A DNA stretch of 64,000 bases from Parahaliea maris (GTDB lineage Bacteria; Pseudomonadota; Gammaproteobacteria; Pseudomonadales; Halieaceae): assembly GCF_008064665.1 (NCBI RefSeq), contig NZ_VRZA01000003.1, forward strand, positions 372,001 through 436,000, read 5' to 3'. Under the pieces are notes generated by a model. That model did no database searches, was not told the origin of the DNA, and saw nothing but the letters and a program-made list of their open reading frames with translations. The translations under genes were made by a program, and so were the position numbers. Shown here piece by piece: positions 16,747-26,297 of this stretch (the first letter of the stretch is position 1; each line of letters starts with the position of its first letter).

Positions 16747-18246
16747 ATGACAGTCCAGGTCCCCCTGTTCATCAACGGTGAATTTGTCCAGAGCTCCAGC
16801 AGCAACAAGCTGCCGGTAACCAACCCCGCCAGCCAGCAGCTGCTGGCCGAAGTGCCCATGGCCACCGAGTCCGAGGTGGAAGCCGCCATCGCCAGTGCCA
16901 GTGAGGCCTTCAAGACCTGGCGCAATGTGCCCGTGGCCGAGCGCGCGCGCCTGATGATGCGCTACGTGGCCCTGCTAAAAGAGCACCACGACGAACTGGG
17001 TGAGATCCTGTCCCAGGACACTGGCAAAACCTTCGAGGACGCCAAGGGTGATGTCTGGCGCGGTATCGAGGTGGTCGAGCAGGCCGCCAATATCGGTTCC
17101 AACATGATGGGTGAAACCGTCGAGAATGTGGCCAATGGCATCGATACCTACAGTTATATCCAGCCCATTGGTGTATGCGCCGGTATCACGCCGTTCAACT
17201 TCCCGGCGATGATTCCCCTGTGGATGTATCCCCTGGCCATTGCCGCCGGCAACACCTTCGTACTCAAGCCCTCCGAGCAGGATCCGCTGACGCCGGTGCG
17301 TCTGGTTGAGCTGTTCATCGAGGCCGGCGCACCCAAGGGCGTGCTGAACATGGTGCACGGTGGTGCCGATGTGGTTAACCAGATCCTGACTCACCCGGAA
17401 ATCCAGGCTATCTCCTTCGTCGGGTCTTCCCGCGTAGGTGATCACATCTATCGCACCGGTACCGACGCCGGCAAGCGGGTGCAGTGCATGATGGGCGCCA
17501 AGAACCACATGGTGGTAATGCCCGACGCCGACAAGAACGGCACCCTGAACGCGTTGGTCGGTGCATCTGCGGGCGCTGCCGGTCAACGCTGCATGGCGAT
17601 TTCCGTGGCGGTATTCGTCGGCGAGTCGAAAGAGTGGATCGGTGAGCTCAGCGAGCGCATGGCCACGGCTCGTCCGGGTGCCTGGAACGACGCCGGCGCC
17701 AGCTACGGTCCGATAATCTCCCGCCCGGCTTACGAAAAAGTGCTCGGCCTCATCCAGAAAGGCAAGGACGAGGGCGCCACCTGTCTGCTCGACGGCAGCG
17801 ACTGCGTGGTCGACGGTTTGCCTGACGGCAACTGGGTGGGCCCCACCCTGTTCGCCGACGTTACCACCGACATGGCGATCTACCAGGAAGAAATCTTCGG
17901 ACCGGTTCTGTGCTGTATCACCGTCGACACCCTGGATGAGGCTATCGAGCTGATCAACGCCTGTCCCTACGGCAACGGCACCTCGATCTTCACCAACTCC
18001 GGCGGCGCCGCGCGCAAGTACCAGCACGAAATCCTGGTGGGCCAGGTGGGTATCAATATTCCCATCCCGGTGCCGCTGCCCTTCTTCTCCTTCACTGGCT
18101 GGCGCGGCTCCTTCCGCGGCGACCTGCACGCTTACGGCAAGCAGGCGGTGCGTTTCTATACCGAAACCAAGACCATCACCGCGCGCTGGACTCACTCCGA
18201 GGCGACTACCTCGAAGCAGCCCAACATGAGCATTAACCTGCGCTAA
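16747..18246 (+). CDS. mmsA: CoA-acylating methylmalonate-semialdehyde dehydrogenase
   Basis: A 499-residue member of the aldehyde dehydrogenase superfamily matching MmsA. It oxidises methylmalonate semialdehyde with NAD+ and CoA to propionyl-CoA and CO2, the last step of valine breakdown. Diagnostic features are [14 protein letters not shown], the catalytic Cys282 in GQRCMA, and the C-terminal [20 protein letters not shown], which is typical of the CoA-acylating branch. It lacks the usual general-base Glu, as expected for MmsA. It heads a five-gene plus-strand operon that ends with mmsB. Confidence 0.95.
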   Translation: MTVQVPLFINGEFVQSSSSNKLPVTNPASQQLLAEVPMATESEVEAAIASASEAFKTWRNVPVAERARLMMRYVALLKEHHDELGEILSQDTGKTFEDAKGDVWRGIEVVEQAANIGSNMMGETVENVANGIDTYSYIQPIGVCAGITPFNFPAMIPLWMYPLAIAAGNTFVLKPSEQDPLTPVRLVELFIEAGAPKGVLNMVHGGADVVNQILTHPEIQAISFVGSSRVGDHIYRTGTDAGKRVQCMMGAKNHMVVMPDADKNGTLNALVGASAGAAGQRCMAISVAVFVGESKEWIGELSERMATARPGAWNDAGASYGPIISRPAYEKVLGLIQKGKDEGATCLLDGSDCVVDGLPDGNWVGPTLFADVTTDMAIYQEEIFGPVLCCITVDTLDEAIELINACPYGNGTSIFTNSGGAARKYQHEILVGQVGINIPIPVPLPFFSFTGWRGSFRGDLHAYGKQAVRFYTETKTITARWTHSEATTSKQPNMSINLR

Positions 18247-18348
18247 TACCCTTGAAGGATCCGCTCGGGGCCCGGTTGAGATCACCGGCCCCGATCGTTT
18301 CTGTCACCCAGCGGGCCACGCGGCCCGACAATAACACCGGGGGTAAGC

Positions 18349-19509
18349 TTGGACTTTTCTCTTAGCGACGACCAGAAAGCCTTTGTCGAAAGCGCCCGCG
18401 CCTTCAGCGAGGGTGCACTGGCGCCGATGGCGGCCGAGTGGGATGCGACAGCGTATTTTCCCAAGGATGTTCTCGCCCAGGCGGGTGAACTCGGCTTCAT
18501 GGGCATGTATACGCCGGAGCGCGCCGGTGGACTCGGCATGGGCCGCCTCGACGCCAGCCTGATTGTGGAAGAGCTGGCCAAGGGCTGTACCACCACCGCT
18601 GCGTTTCTCACCATTCACAACATGGCCACCAGCATGGTGGGCAAGTACGGCAGCGAGGAACTGATCGAAACCTGGTGCCATGAGCTGACCATGGGCAGCA
18701 AGCTGGCGTCCTACTGCCTGACCGAGCCCGGTGCGGGCTCCGACGCCGCTTCCCTGCGCACGACCGCAACCCGCGATGGTGACGACTATGTCGTCAACGG
18801 CAGCAAGGTGTTCATCTCGGGTGCCGGCGAAACCGACGCGCTTGTCGTCATGCTGCGTACCGGCGATGCGGGCCCCAAGGGCATTACCGCGCTGTTGATT
18901 CCCGCCGATGCGGAGGGCGTTAGCTACGGCAAGAAAGAAGAGAAAATGGGCTGGAACGCCCAGCCCACCCGGATGATCAGTTTCGACAATGTGCGGGTGC
19001 CGGTGGCTAACCGCCTCGGCGCAGAGGGACAGGGCTTTGCCATCGCCATGGAAGGACTCGACGGTGGCCGCATCAATATCGCCACCTGCAGCGTCGGTAC
19101 TGCCCAGCAGGCACTGGAGGAGGTCGCGGCCTACGTGCAGGAGCGCAAGCAGTTCGGCAGCGAGATCGCCGCGTTCCAGAATACCCAGTTCAAACTGGCG
19201 GACATGCTGACGGAGCTGGTGGCGGCACGCCAGATGGTGCGGCTGGCCGCTTACAAACTGGACACGGGCGACAGTCAGGCCTCCACCTACTGTGCCATGG
19301 CCAAGCGATTCGCCACCGATGCCGGTTTCACTATCTGTAACGATGCCCTGCAGTTGCTGGGTGGCTACGGTTACATCCGCGAGTACCCGATGGAGCGCCA
19401 TGTGCGCGACACCCGGGTACACCAGATCCTGGAAGGGACCAACGAAATCATGCGCGTCATCATCTCTCGCAAAATGCTGATGGACGGCGCCCTGGAGATA
19501 ATCAAATGA
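18349..19509 (+). CDS. isobutyryl-CoA dehydrogenase (acyl-CoA dehydrogenase)
   Basis: A 386-residue FAD flavoenzyme of the acyl-CoA dehydrogenase family. It contains YCLTEPGAGSDA (FAD/substrate signature), the QERKQFG block, QLLGGYGYIREYPMER, and the catalytic Glu362 in ILEGTNEIMR. The start is TTG 18349, after a GGGGTAAG RBS; it fits the normal MDFSLSDDQ N terminus. The gene follows mmsA and overlaps the next gene by four bases. In this operon the substrate is most likely isobutyryl-CoA, which gives methacrylyl-CoA. Confidence 0.9.
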   Translation: MDFSLSDDQKAFVESARAFSEGALAPMAAEWDATAYFPKDVLAQAGELGFMGMYTPERAGGLGMGRLDASLIVEELAKGCTTTAAFLTIHNMATSMVGKYGSEELIETWCHELTMGSKLASYCLTEPGAGSDAASLRTTATRDGDDYVVNGSKVFISGAGETDALVVMLRTGDAGPKGITALLIPADAEGVSYGKKEEKMGWNAQPTRMISFDNVRVPVANRLGAEGQGFAIAMEGLDGGRINIATCSVGTAQQALEEVAAYVQERKQFGSEIAAFQNTQFKLADMLTELVAARQMVRLAAYKLDTGDSQASTYCAMAKRFATDAGFTICNDALQLLGGYGYIREYPMERHVRDTRVHQILEGTNEIMRVIISRKMLMDGALEIIK

Positions 19510-20294
19510 GCTTGAGCACATCCGACAAGATCAAGGTGGAACTGCGCGGCCACACCGCCCTGGTCACCATCGACAATCCCGCCGCCAACACCTGGGATAC
19601 CGAAAGCCTGCCCGCCCTGAAGGCGCTGGTGGAAACCCTCAATGAAGAGCGCGATGTTTACGCGCTGGTATTGACCGGCGCTGGCGAGAAGTTTTTCTCG
19701 GCGGGTGCCGACCTGAAAATTTTCGCCGACGGTGACCCGGAAAAAGCAGGCGCTATGGCGCGCTACTTTGGCGAGGCCTTCGAGACCCTGGCCGACTTTC
19801 GCGGCGTGTCGATAGCCGCCATCAATGGCTTTGCCATGGGTGGTGGCCTGGAGGTTGCCCTGGCCTGCGATATCCGCATCGCCGAAGAGCAGGCGCAGAT
19901 GGCCCTGCCGGAAGCGAAGGTAGGCCTGCTGCCCTGTGCCGGCGGCACCCAACGCCTGTCCTGGCTGGTGGGCGAGGGCTGGGCCAAGCGCATGATTCTC
20001 TGCGGCGAGCGGATCACTGCTGCCACCGCCGAGAAGATTGGCCTGGTGGAAGAAGTGGTCGGCAGGGGAGAGGCGCTGGAGAAGGCCTTGGCCCTGGCGG
20101 AGCAGGTGGGTGAGCAGAGCCCCTCCTCCATCGGCCGCTGCAAGACGTTGATCCACAGTGCACGCGACAAGGCATTGGATGATGGCCTTGCCGGCGAGCG
20201 GGACCTGTTCGTGGAGCTGTTTTCCACCGAAGACCAGCGCGAAGGGGTCAACGCCTTCCTGGAGAAGCGCAAACCCGAGTGGAAGAACCGCTGA
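19506..20294 (+). CDS. enoyl-CoA hydratase (methacrylyl-CoA step)
   Basis: A 262-residue crotonase-fold hydratase. The oxyanion-hole regions are FSAGADLKIF and GFAMGGGLEVALACDIRIA, and the catalytic acids lie in the LPEAKVGLLP region as usual for the family. The ATG overlaps the preceding stop (ATGA). In this valine operon it should hydrate methacrylyl-CoA to 3-hydroxyisobutyryl-CoA. The general family call is firm; the methacrylyl specificity rests on context. Confidence 0.9.
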   Translation: MSLSTSDKIKVELRGHTALVTIDNPAANTWDTESLPALKALVETLNEERDVYALVLTGAGEKFFSAGADLKIFADGDPEKAGAMARYFGEAFETLADFRGVSIAAINGFAMGGGLEVALACDIRIAEEQAQMALPEAKVGLLPCAGGTQRLSWLVGEGWAKRMILCGERITAATAEKIGLVEEVVGRGEALEKALALAEQVGEQSPSSIGRCKTLIHSARDKALDDGLAGERDLFVELFSTEDQREGVNAFLEKRKPEWKNR

Positions 20295-20303
20295 GGAGTC
20301 CCC

Positions 20304-21416
20304 ATGAGCGAAGCAGCTGTACTGTTTGACGAACTGCCCGCCAGTGCGGGCCGGATCGGCCGGATCACCCTGAACGTACCCGGTACTCTCAACTCCCTCA
20401 CCCTGGACATGGTAGACCTGCTGCAGGGACAGCTGGATGCCTGGGCCGCGGATGACAGCATTGCCGCGATCTTTATCGAGGGCAGCGGTGACAAGGCATT
20501 CTGCGCCGGCGGTGACGTGCAGGCCCTGCACCGCTCGGCGGTAGAGCAGCCCGGCGGGCCCTGTGACTATGCAGAGAACTTTTTTACCCGCGAATACCGC
20601 ATGAACTACACCCTGCACACCTACCCCAAACCGCTGGTGTGCTGGGGACACGGTATTGTGATGGGCGGCGGGCTCGGTGTCATGGCCGGCTGTAACCACC
20701 GGGTGGTAACCGAGGCGACCCGCATCGCCATGCCGGAGGTGACCATTGCCCTGTTCCCCGACGTGGGCGGAAGCTGGTTCCTCAATCACATGCCCGGCAA
20801 GGCCGGCCAGTTCCTGGCCCTTACGGGTGCCTCGATCAATGCCGCCGACGCCCTGTACACCGGCCTGGCGGATCGCTTCATCGCCAGCGAATACAAGGAT
20901 GCGGTACTGGCATCCCTGCTGGAGCAGGGCTGGACCCTGAGTCCCGCGGAAAATCACGCCCTGGTACGCCATTGCCTGCGGCCCTTCGCCGAGCGCAGCC
21001 TGGGGAGTGTACCGCCGGCCCAGGTGGAGCCGCACATGGCTACCATCAACCGGCTGTGCGATGGCGACAGCGTGCACGAAGTGATCGACAACATCGTCAG
21101 CCAGCAGACCGAAGACCCCTGGCTGGCCCGGGCGCGGGACAGCCTCGCCCACGGCTCCAGCCTGGCGGCCCTGTGGATCGATCGCCAGCTGATCGCCACC
21201 CGGCACGCTTCGCTCAAAGAGGTCTTTCAGGCCGAAATCCAGCTCGCCACCAATATCGTCCGCTACCCGGAATTCGCCGAGGGTGTGCGCGCGCTGCTGA
21301 TCGACAAGGACCGCAACCCGGCCTGGCAATACGCTAACTCCCGGGCCGTGCCCGAAGAACTGCTGGACGGATTTTTCCATGCCCCCTGGGCGGAAAACCC
21401 CCTGGCCAATCTGTAA
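20304..21416 (+). CDS. 3-hydroxyisobutyryl-CoA hydrolase
   Basis: A 370-residue crotonase-superfamily member, longer than hydratases as HIBCH enzymes are. It has FCAGGDVQALH, CWGHGIVMGGGLGVMAGCNHRV, MPEVTIALFPDVGGSWFLNHMPG, and the extended C-terminal domain ending AVPEELLDGFF. It removes CoA from 3-hydroxyisobutyryl-CoA to release free 3-hydroxyisobutyrate. A GAGGAG RBS lies upstream. It sits between the hydratase and mmsB, in exact pathway order. Confidence 0.92.
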   Translation: MSEAAVLFDELPASAGRIGRITLNVPGTLNSLTLDMVDLLQGQLDAWAADDSIAAIFIEGSGDKAFCAGGDVQALHRSAVEQPGGPCDYAENFFTREYRMNYTLHTYPKPLVCWGHGIVMGGGLGVMAGCNHRVVTEATRIAMPEVTIALFPDVGGSWFLNHMPGKAGQFLALTGASINAADALYTGLADRFIASEYKDAVLASLLEQGWTLSPAENHALVRHCLRPFAERSLGSVPPAQVEPHMATINRLCDGDSVHEVIDNIVSQQTEDPWLARARDSLAHGSSLAALWIDRQLIATRHASLKEVFQAEIQLATNIVRYPEFAEGVRALLIDKDRNPAWQYANSRAVPEELLDGFFHAPWAENPLANL

Positions 21417-21437
21417 CCAGCAAAAAGGACTATCAAC

Positions 21438-22322
21438 ATGGCTAATGTCGCATTTATCGGCCTGGGCAACATGGGCGGCCCGATGGCCGCCAATCTGGTC
21501 AAGGCAGGGCACTCGGTTACCGTATTCGATCTATCCGAGGTAGCGTGCAAAACCCTCGCCGAGGCCGGTGCCACCGTTGCTGCCAGCGCTTCCGAGGCCG
21601 CCCGTGAGGTGGACTACGTCATCAGCATGCTGCCGGCGGGCAAACATGTTGCCGGACTCTATCTCGGTGCAGACGGCCTGCTGGCCCAGTTGGACGGGCA
21701 CACCACGGTGCTGGATTGCTCCACTATCGATGCCGCCACTGCGCGGCAAGTGGGGGAGGCCGCCAGCGCTGCCGGTATCGGCTTCATGGACACGCCGGTG
21801 TCCGGCGGGGTGGCAGCGGCAGCGGCGGGTACCCTTGCGTTCATGTGCGGTGGGGGTGCCGACACCTTCGAGAAGGCGAAGGTGATCCTGGCCGATATGG
21901 GCAAGAACATCTTTCACGCCGGGCCGGCGGGTGCCGGCCAGGTCGCCAAGGGCTGCAACAATATGCTGCTGGCGATCCACATGATCGGTACCTGCGAGGC
22001 GCTGGAGATGGGGGCCCGCAACGGGCTGGACCCGAAAGTGCTGTCGGAAATCATGCTGGCCAGTTCCGGCCGCAACTGGTCGCTGGAAGTGTACAACCCC
22101 TATCCCGGAGTGATGGAGCAGGCCCCGGCCAGCAACGACTACAGGCCGGGATTCATGGTCGACCTGATGGTCAAGGACCTGGGGCTGGCACTGGAAATTG
22201 CCGAGCAGAGCGAGTTCGAGAACCCCATGGGGCAGCTTGCACGCAAGCTCTATGCCGAACACCAGTTCGCCGGTAATGGCGCCCGGGATTTCTCCAGTAT
22301 CCTGCAGAAGCTGCAGGCCTGA
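21438..22322 (+). CDS. mmsB: 3-hydroxyisobutyrate dehydrogenase
   Basis: A 294-residue NAD-dependent beta-hydroxyacid dehydrogenase. The N terminus has the Rossmann loop FIGLGNMGGPMAANLVKAG. The substrate motif MDTPVSGGVAAAAAGTLAFM and the catalytic Lys region GAGQVAKGCNNMLL follow. It oxidises 3-hydroxyisobutyrate to methylmalonate semialdehyde, the substrate of MmsA. AAAGGA precedes the ATG. It is the last gene of the valine operon and is convergent with the next gene, seven bases away. Confidence 0.94.
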   Translation: MANVAFIGLGNMGGPMAANLVKAGHSVTVFDLSEVACKTLAEAGATVAASASEAAREVDYVISMLPAGKHVAGLYLGADGLLAQLDGHTTVLDCSTIDAATARQVGEAASAAGIGFMDTPVSGGVAAAAAGTLAFMCGGGADTFEKAKVILADMGKNIFHAGPAGAGQVAKGCNNMLLAIHMIGTCEALEMGARNGLDPKVLSEIMLASSGRNWSLEVYNPYPGVMEQAPASNDYRPGFMVDLMVKDLGLALEIAEQSEFENPMGQLARKLYAEHQFAGNGARDFSSILQKLQA

Positions 22323-22329
22323 GATGTCC

Positions 22330-22515
22330 TCAGTTTTCTCCGTCGAGTTCCTGTAGCCGGCTCTCGGCGGAGTCCTTGAGCGTCTGCTCGACGCTTTCGG
22401 CTTTTTCCAGGGGCCGCTTGATCGCCTCTTCCAGCCCTGCTTCGGGATCATCCCGGGCGCAACCTGCGCCCAGCGCAAGGGTAATGCCCATTACCAACAA
22501 GCTCAGTGCTCTCAT
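22330..22515 (-). CDS. small lipoprotein
   Basis: A 61-residue lipoprotein with signal peptide LLVMGITLALGAGC (lipobox Cys19) followed by a short, charged, probably helical tail rich in Glu and Lys. A strong AAGGAGG RBS precedes ATG 22515. It lies 12 bases after the DUF4340 gene, so it is probably the last gene of the Gld-type ABC operon. The family is not recognised and no function can be given. Confidence 0.65.
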   Translation of the reverse strand: MRALSLLVMGITLALGAGCARDDPEAGLEEAIKRPLEKAESVEQTLKDSAESRLQELDGEN

Positions 22516-22527
22516 GGCCAGCCTCCT

Positions 22528-23469
22528 TCAGTTGCCGGTTTCCTCGATCGATTTCGATGGTGCCACCTGGGCGGCGCTTGCGCCAGTCAGCCGTTGCCGG
22601 TCGAACTGCAGCAGTGCGAGGTACTGGCGCGGATCGACGATAAAAAACAGGGGATAGCGGGCGTCCTTGGCGTAGAACTGTCCCTCCAGCACCAACAGCT
22701 CAAGCACCCGGTCCTGGCCGCCCTGGCGCAGGCGAATAATGCGCTGGGCCGCGCCGTCCTCGGCCAGGCTGCGCTGCATATCCTCGTCGGCAAGGCCGGT
22801 GACCTTCAGTTCGCGCAGCAGTTTCAGGAGTCGCTCCACTGCCTTGCCGTCTGCTCTGTGACCGTCTCTGGTGCGCCATTGCTGGTCATTGCTGCGCTCC
22901 AGCCTGAGCCCGGCTATCTCCATCCGGGAGGGCGCTGCCACCTGTAGCAGGTTGCGGTCCAGCCAGGCGTTGGCGGTCGCCGGAGCGTCGTGATTGCTGT
23001 AGCGCAGGCTGTAGATATCGTTGCTGCGACTATTGCGGGCATACACCTGGCGGTAGGCGGGGGAGCGGCCCAGGTAGACGGTTTCCAGCAGTTCCTGGCC
23101 GTGGTAGAAACCAAGCCGCCGGTGAAACTGGTAGGACGTCACCCGATAGCGCTGACGGGCGGCAGCGGAGTTGGCAACCGGGAAGCCGTGGGGCTGGCGG
23201 GCCAGGGTCTCCAGCAGGCGGGTGACTCGCTGCTGGCTGGCCGGCAGGTTTTGCAGCTCCGGCAGCAGCCACTGGCCGTGTACCTGGCGTAGCACCACCT
23301 CGCTGTCGGCGGCGTCCGCAATCCGGATCTCGTCCACCTGCAATTCCCGACCGGCGGGCAGGAGCTGCTGGCGTTCATCGAGCTCGTTCTTGCCGGACCA
23401 GGCCAGCACGCCCGCCAGGAGAACCTGCACCGCCAGCAGGAACAGCAGGGCGAGAATAGTGCGGTTCAC
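22528..23469 (-). CDS. DUF4340 domain protein
   Basis: A 313-residue protein with one N-terminal membrane helix (ILALLFLLAVQVLLAGVLAW) and a large periplasmic part of the DUF4340 type. This part has EIRIADAADSEVVLRQVHGQWLLPELQNLPA and the LVLEGQFYAKDARYPLFFIVD repeat-like strands. GTG 23469 overlaps the stop of the GldG-like gene (GTGA). DUF4340 genes regularly follow GldG-type genes, which supports a shared complex. Its role in the transporter is unknown. Confidence 0.82.
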   Translation of the reverse strand: MNRTILALLFLLAVQVLLAGVLAWSGKNELDERQQLLPAGRELQVDEIRIADAADSEVVLRQVHGQWLLPELQNLPASQQRVTRLLETLARQPHGFPVANSAAARQRYRVTSYQFHRRLGFYHGQELLETVYLGRSPAYRQVYARNSRSNDIYSLRYSNHDAPATANAWLDRNLLQVAAPSRMEIAGLRLERSNDQQWRTRDGHRADGKAVERLLKLLRELKVTGLADEDMQRSLAEDGAAQRIIRLRQGGQDRVLELLVLEGQFYAKDARYPLFFIVDPRQYLALLQFDRQRLTGASAAQVAPSKSIEETGN

Positions 23470-26297
23470 AGGGCCAGCTCCCGCCGGTAGCGCCTGCGGC
23501 GCAGACGCTGCCGCAACCAGCTCAGCGCCGCTATCAGCAGGAGCAACAGCAGCGCCAGACCATAGTTGAAATACTCGATGAAGCTCTGGGCCCGGTCGGT
23601 CATGGCCGGCAGGGTGCGATTGTACTGACCGCGCGAGCGGATACTGAGCAGGGTATCGTCCTGCAGCGCCCAGTCCAGCGTGTTCATGAACATTTCCAGG
23701 CTGCCGTGGTACTGGGTGCCACTGGCGGCGATACTGGCGTTGAGCATCTGGTCGTCGAGGAAGTCGTTGGAGGCAAATACCACCAGCCGTGCAGAATGGG
23801 GAGAGTGTTCCAGCAGGGGCTGCAGCGCGCTGGCCCCGGAGTCTGCCGCGGATTCAGGGCGCGGGTGCTCCTTGAACCAGGACTGGAAGCGTCCGCGCAG
23901 TATGGTGCCGACGGCGAAGCTGCCGCGTTCCGCTCCGGGCTCGAAATGGGTCCTGCCCTGGGCATCCACGGTGGGGGCGATGTCACTGCTGCGTGACAGC
24001 CAGGCGCCGCTGGAGCTGCGCAGGAGCGTGAGGTTCTTCCTCCCGCGTGCAGGCGTGACCTGCAGGGGCGAAGCCCAGCCCATGGTGGCCTGCGGCAGGC
24101 TGGCGGTGACCGGGTGTTCACGGTGCAGCCCCGGCGGCCTCAGGTCGAGAAAGTAGGGGTAGTCCAGCAGATGTACGTCGCGGAACTGTTGCCCTCCGCG
24201 CTGGCGTATTACCGGTACCGGGAAGGGGCTGCTCTGGGGGTCCATGACCAGGCTGTCATCGATGCTGATGCCCTGGAATTCGAGCCATTCCTCCAGGCCG
24301 CTGGGCCAGGGCAGCAGGCGCATTTCGGCATCGGAGATTTCGGTACTGAAGGGGGAGGTGGCCAGTACGACAGTGCCGCCGCGCATCAGGAACTGGTCGA
24401 TGGCATACACCGCCCGGGGACCGAGGCTGTGCGGCGCCATGACCGCGAGGATGTCGGCTTCGGGGCTGACGCTGCCATCGTCGAGCTGTTCCATGCGCAG
24501 GCTGTAGCCCTCGCTGATCTGCTGCTCCAGCTGCCTGAAGGTTGGGGCGCCAAGGTGGTGTTCTGCCATCCGCGCCTGCACAGCGGGTAGTGACAGGGCG
24601 ACCGTGCGAGTGACACTGTCGGCAAAGCGGCGCAGCCCTGCATTGAGCGTCTTGCGGAAATCATCGGGGTCGAAGCTGCCCGTGGGGATCTGCACCACCT
24701 GGTGGCTATCCTCCAGGGTCAGGTAGAAATAAAACTCACCGCCTTCGCCCACCGCAGTCACCATGGGCTGGAAGCCCCACTTGTCCCGCAGGACGTTGGC
24801 AATGGCGCCATTCTGGTCTGCGGGGTCGACCCAGCGCACGCTGAGCATACCGCCGGAAGCCTCGACGCTTTGTTCGAGCTGCGCGGCGATCGAACGCCGG
24901 TAGGCGCTGAGCAGGGGGGGCAGGCTGTCTTCACTGGAGACGTAGGCCACCAGCTGTACCGGTCGGTCCAGTCCGGTGAAAGGGTCGCCGCCGGCCCGCT
25001 GCCGCTTCAGTACATCGCGAATGGCTCGGGTGAGGTTGAACTCGGGGTTGCGCAGGCGCACCTCGGCCTGACGATTGGCGGCAGTGCGAACTTCCACCAG
25101 CTGGCTGAATCCCAGGGCCTCGAATTCTTCGCCATAGGTCACCAGTACCTGGAACCAGGCGTTCACCAGGGAGGCCTGGTGACGGTCGGCGACCTGGAAA
25201 GGCCGGGCGCGAAGTCCGTAGCGGTCGATCGCCTCCCGTTCCAGTTCCGGATAATCGGCGGGGTCGATGATCTCCACCTTCACCCGGCCGCCGGAGACCG
25301 CGGCGTATTCGGCCAGCAGATCTCTCAGCCGGGGCACCAGCGGTGCCAGTTGGGGGTGCTGACGGGCGCTGAAATAGCCCCGCAGCAGCAGGGGTTCCTC
25401 CAGCCGCCCGAGGAAGCGCCGGGTGGTGTCCGACAGGGAGTAGCGCTGGTCTGCGGTGACATCCAGCCGCAGGCCCGGCAGGAGTTGCAGCCAGACGTTG
25501 GCCAGCAACAGGTTGGCCACCAGCAACAGGGTGACGGCGCGCCAGTCGCGGTGGCGCCGGCTGTGGGCCCGGGACCAGCGGACCCGCTCCAGGGCGTAGA
25601 CATTCAACGCCAGGAACAGGCCGCAAAGGCAGAGGTAGTAGTACAGGTCGCGCAGGTCCAGGACACCGCGCCCGATACTTTCGAAGCGTGAACCGCTACC
25701 GAGGGCCCTCAGCAGGCCGGCCCCGCTGTCGCCGAAGAATCCGGTCATCAGCGGGCTGCCGAGCAGGTACAGGCCGCCACACAGCGCGACCGAACCCAGC
25801 AGGGCGACGATGGTATTCCCGGTACAGGCGGATACGAACAGCCCTGCGGCGAGGTAGGCGGCCCCGAGCAGTACGGCGGCCAGGTAGCCCGCGGCCACCG
25901 GGCCGGGGTCCAGTTCACTGATCAGGGCCACCGTAATCGGCAGCGGCAGCGTCAGCAGCAGGGCAATGAGTAACAGGACCAGGCTGGCGAGAAACTTGCC
26001 GTAGACAAACCGGCTGATACCGATTGGCAGGGTCAGCACGTGTTCCAGGGTGCCGCGACTGCGCTCTTCGCTCCAGGCTCGCATGGTGATGGCGGGGCAG
26101 AGAAAGGCCAGCAGCAGCGGCATCCACTGGAACAGGGGGCGGACGTCTGCCACGTTGCGGGCGAAAAAGGATTCCACCCAGAAAAACACAAACAGGGTCG
26201 CGCCCGCGAACCCGGCGAGGAACAGCCAGGCCACCGGCGAGGAGAAGTACTGGCCGAGTTCCTTGGCGGCGACCCGGCGGATCACGGACTCGCTCAT
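23466..26297 (-). CDS. fused ABC-2 permease and GldG-like protein
   Basis: A 943-residue protein joining two usually separate parts. Residues of about 1-245 form a GldF-like ABC-2 permease with six hydrophobic segments (MRAWSEERSRGTLEHVLTLPI is the conserved block). After a second set of membrane helices, about 280-900 is a GldG/ABC_transp_aux extracytoplasmic domain (YSLSDTTRRFLGRLEEPLLLRGYFS), and a final helix lies near the C terminus. ATG 26297 is chosen because it overlaps the ATPase stop by four bases. The frame is open further upstream, but that part overlaps the ATPase gene. Confidence 0.88.
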   Translation of the reverse strand: MSESVIRRVAAKELGQYFSSPVAWLFLAGFAGATLFVFFWVESFFARNVADVRPLFQWMPLLLAFLCPAITMRAWSEERSRGTLEHVLTLPIGISRFVYGKFLASLVLLLIALLLTLPLPITVALISELDPGPVAAGYLAAVLLGAAYLAAGLFVSACTGNTIVALLGSVALCGGLYLLGSPLMTGFFGDSGAGLLRALGSGSRFESIGRGVLDLRDLYYYLCLCGLFLALNVYALERVRWSRAHSRRHRDWRAVTLLLVANLLLANVWLQLLPGLRLDVTADQRYSLSDTTRRFLGRLEEPLLLRGYFSARQHPQLAPLVPRLRDLLAEYAAVSGGRVKVEIIDPADYPELEREAIDRYGLRARPFQVADRHQASLVNAWFQVLVTYGEEFEALGFSQLVEVRTAANRQAEVRLRNPEFNLTRAIRDVLKRQRAGGDPFTGLDRPVQLVAYVSSEDSLPPLLSAYRRSIAAQLEQSVEASGGMLSVRWVDPADQNGAIANVLRDKWGFQPMVTAVGEGGEFYFYLTLEDSHQVVQIPTGSFDPDDFRKTLNAGLRRFADSVTRTVALSLPAVQARMAEHHLGAPTFRQLEQQISEGYSLRMEQLDDGSVSPEADILAVMAPHSLGPRAVYAIDQFLMRGGTVVLATSPFSTEISDAEMRLLPWPSGLEEWLEFQGISIDDSLVMDPQSSPFPVPVIRQRGGQQFRDVHLLDYPYFLDLRPPGLHREHPVTASLPQATMGWASPLQVTPARGRKNLTLLRSSSGAWLSRSSDIAPTVDAQGRTHFEPGAERGSFAVGTILRGRFQSWFKEHPRPESAADSGASALQPLLEHSPHSARLVVFASNDFLDDQMLNASIAASGTQYHGSLEMFMNTLDWALQDDTLLSIRSRGQYNRTLPAMTDRAQSFIEYFNYGLALLLLLLIAALSWLRQRLRRRRYRRELAL

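Noticed and set aside
19371-21512. A 713-codon open frame antisense to the valine operon
   Set aside because: It lies wholly opposite strongly recognised crotonase-family and dehydrogenase genes, has no family signature and begins without RBS; long antisense frames are expected in high-G+C coding DNA.
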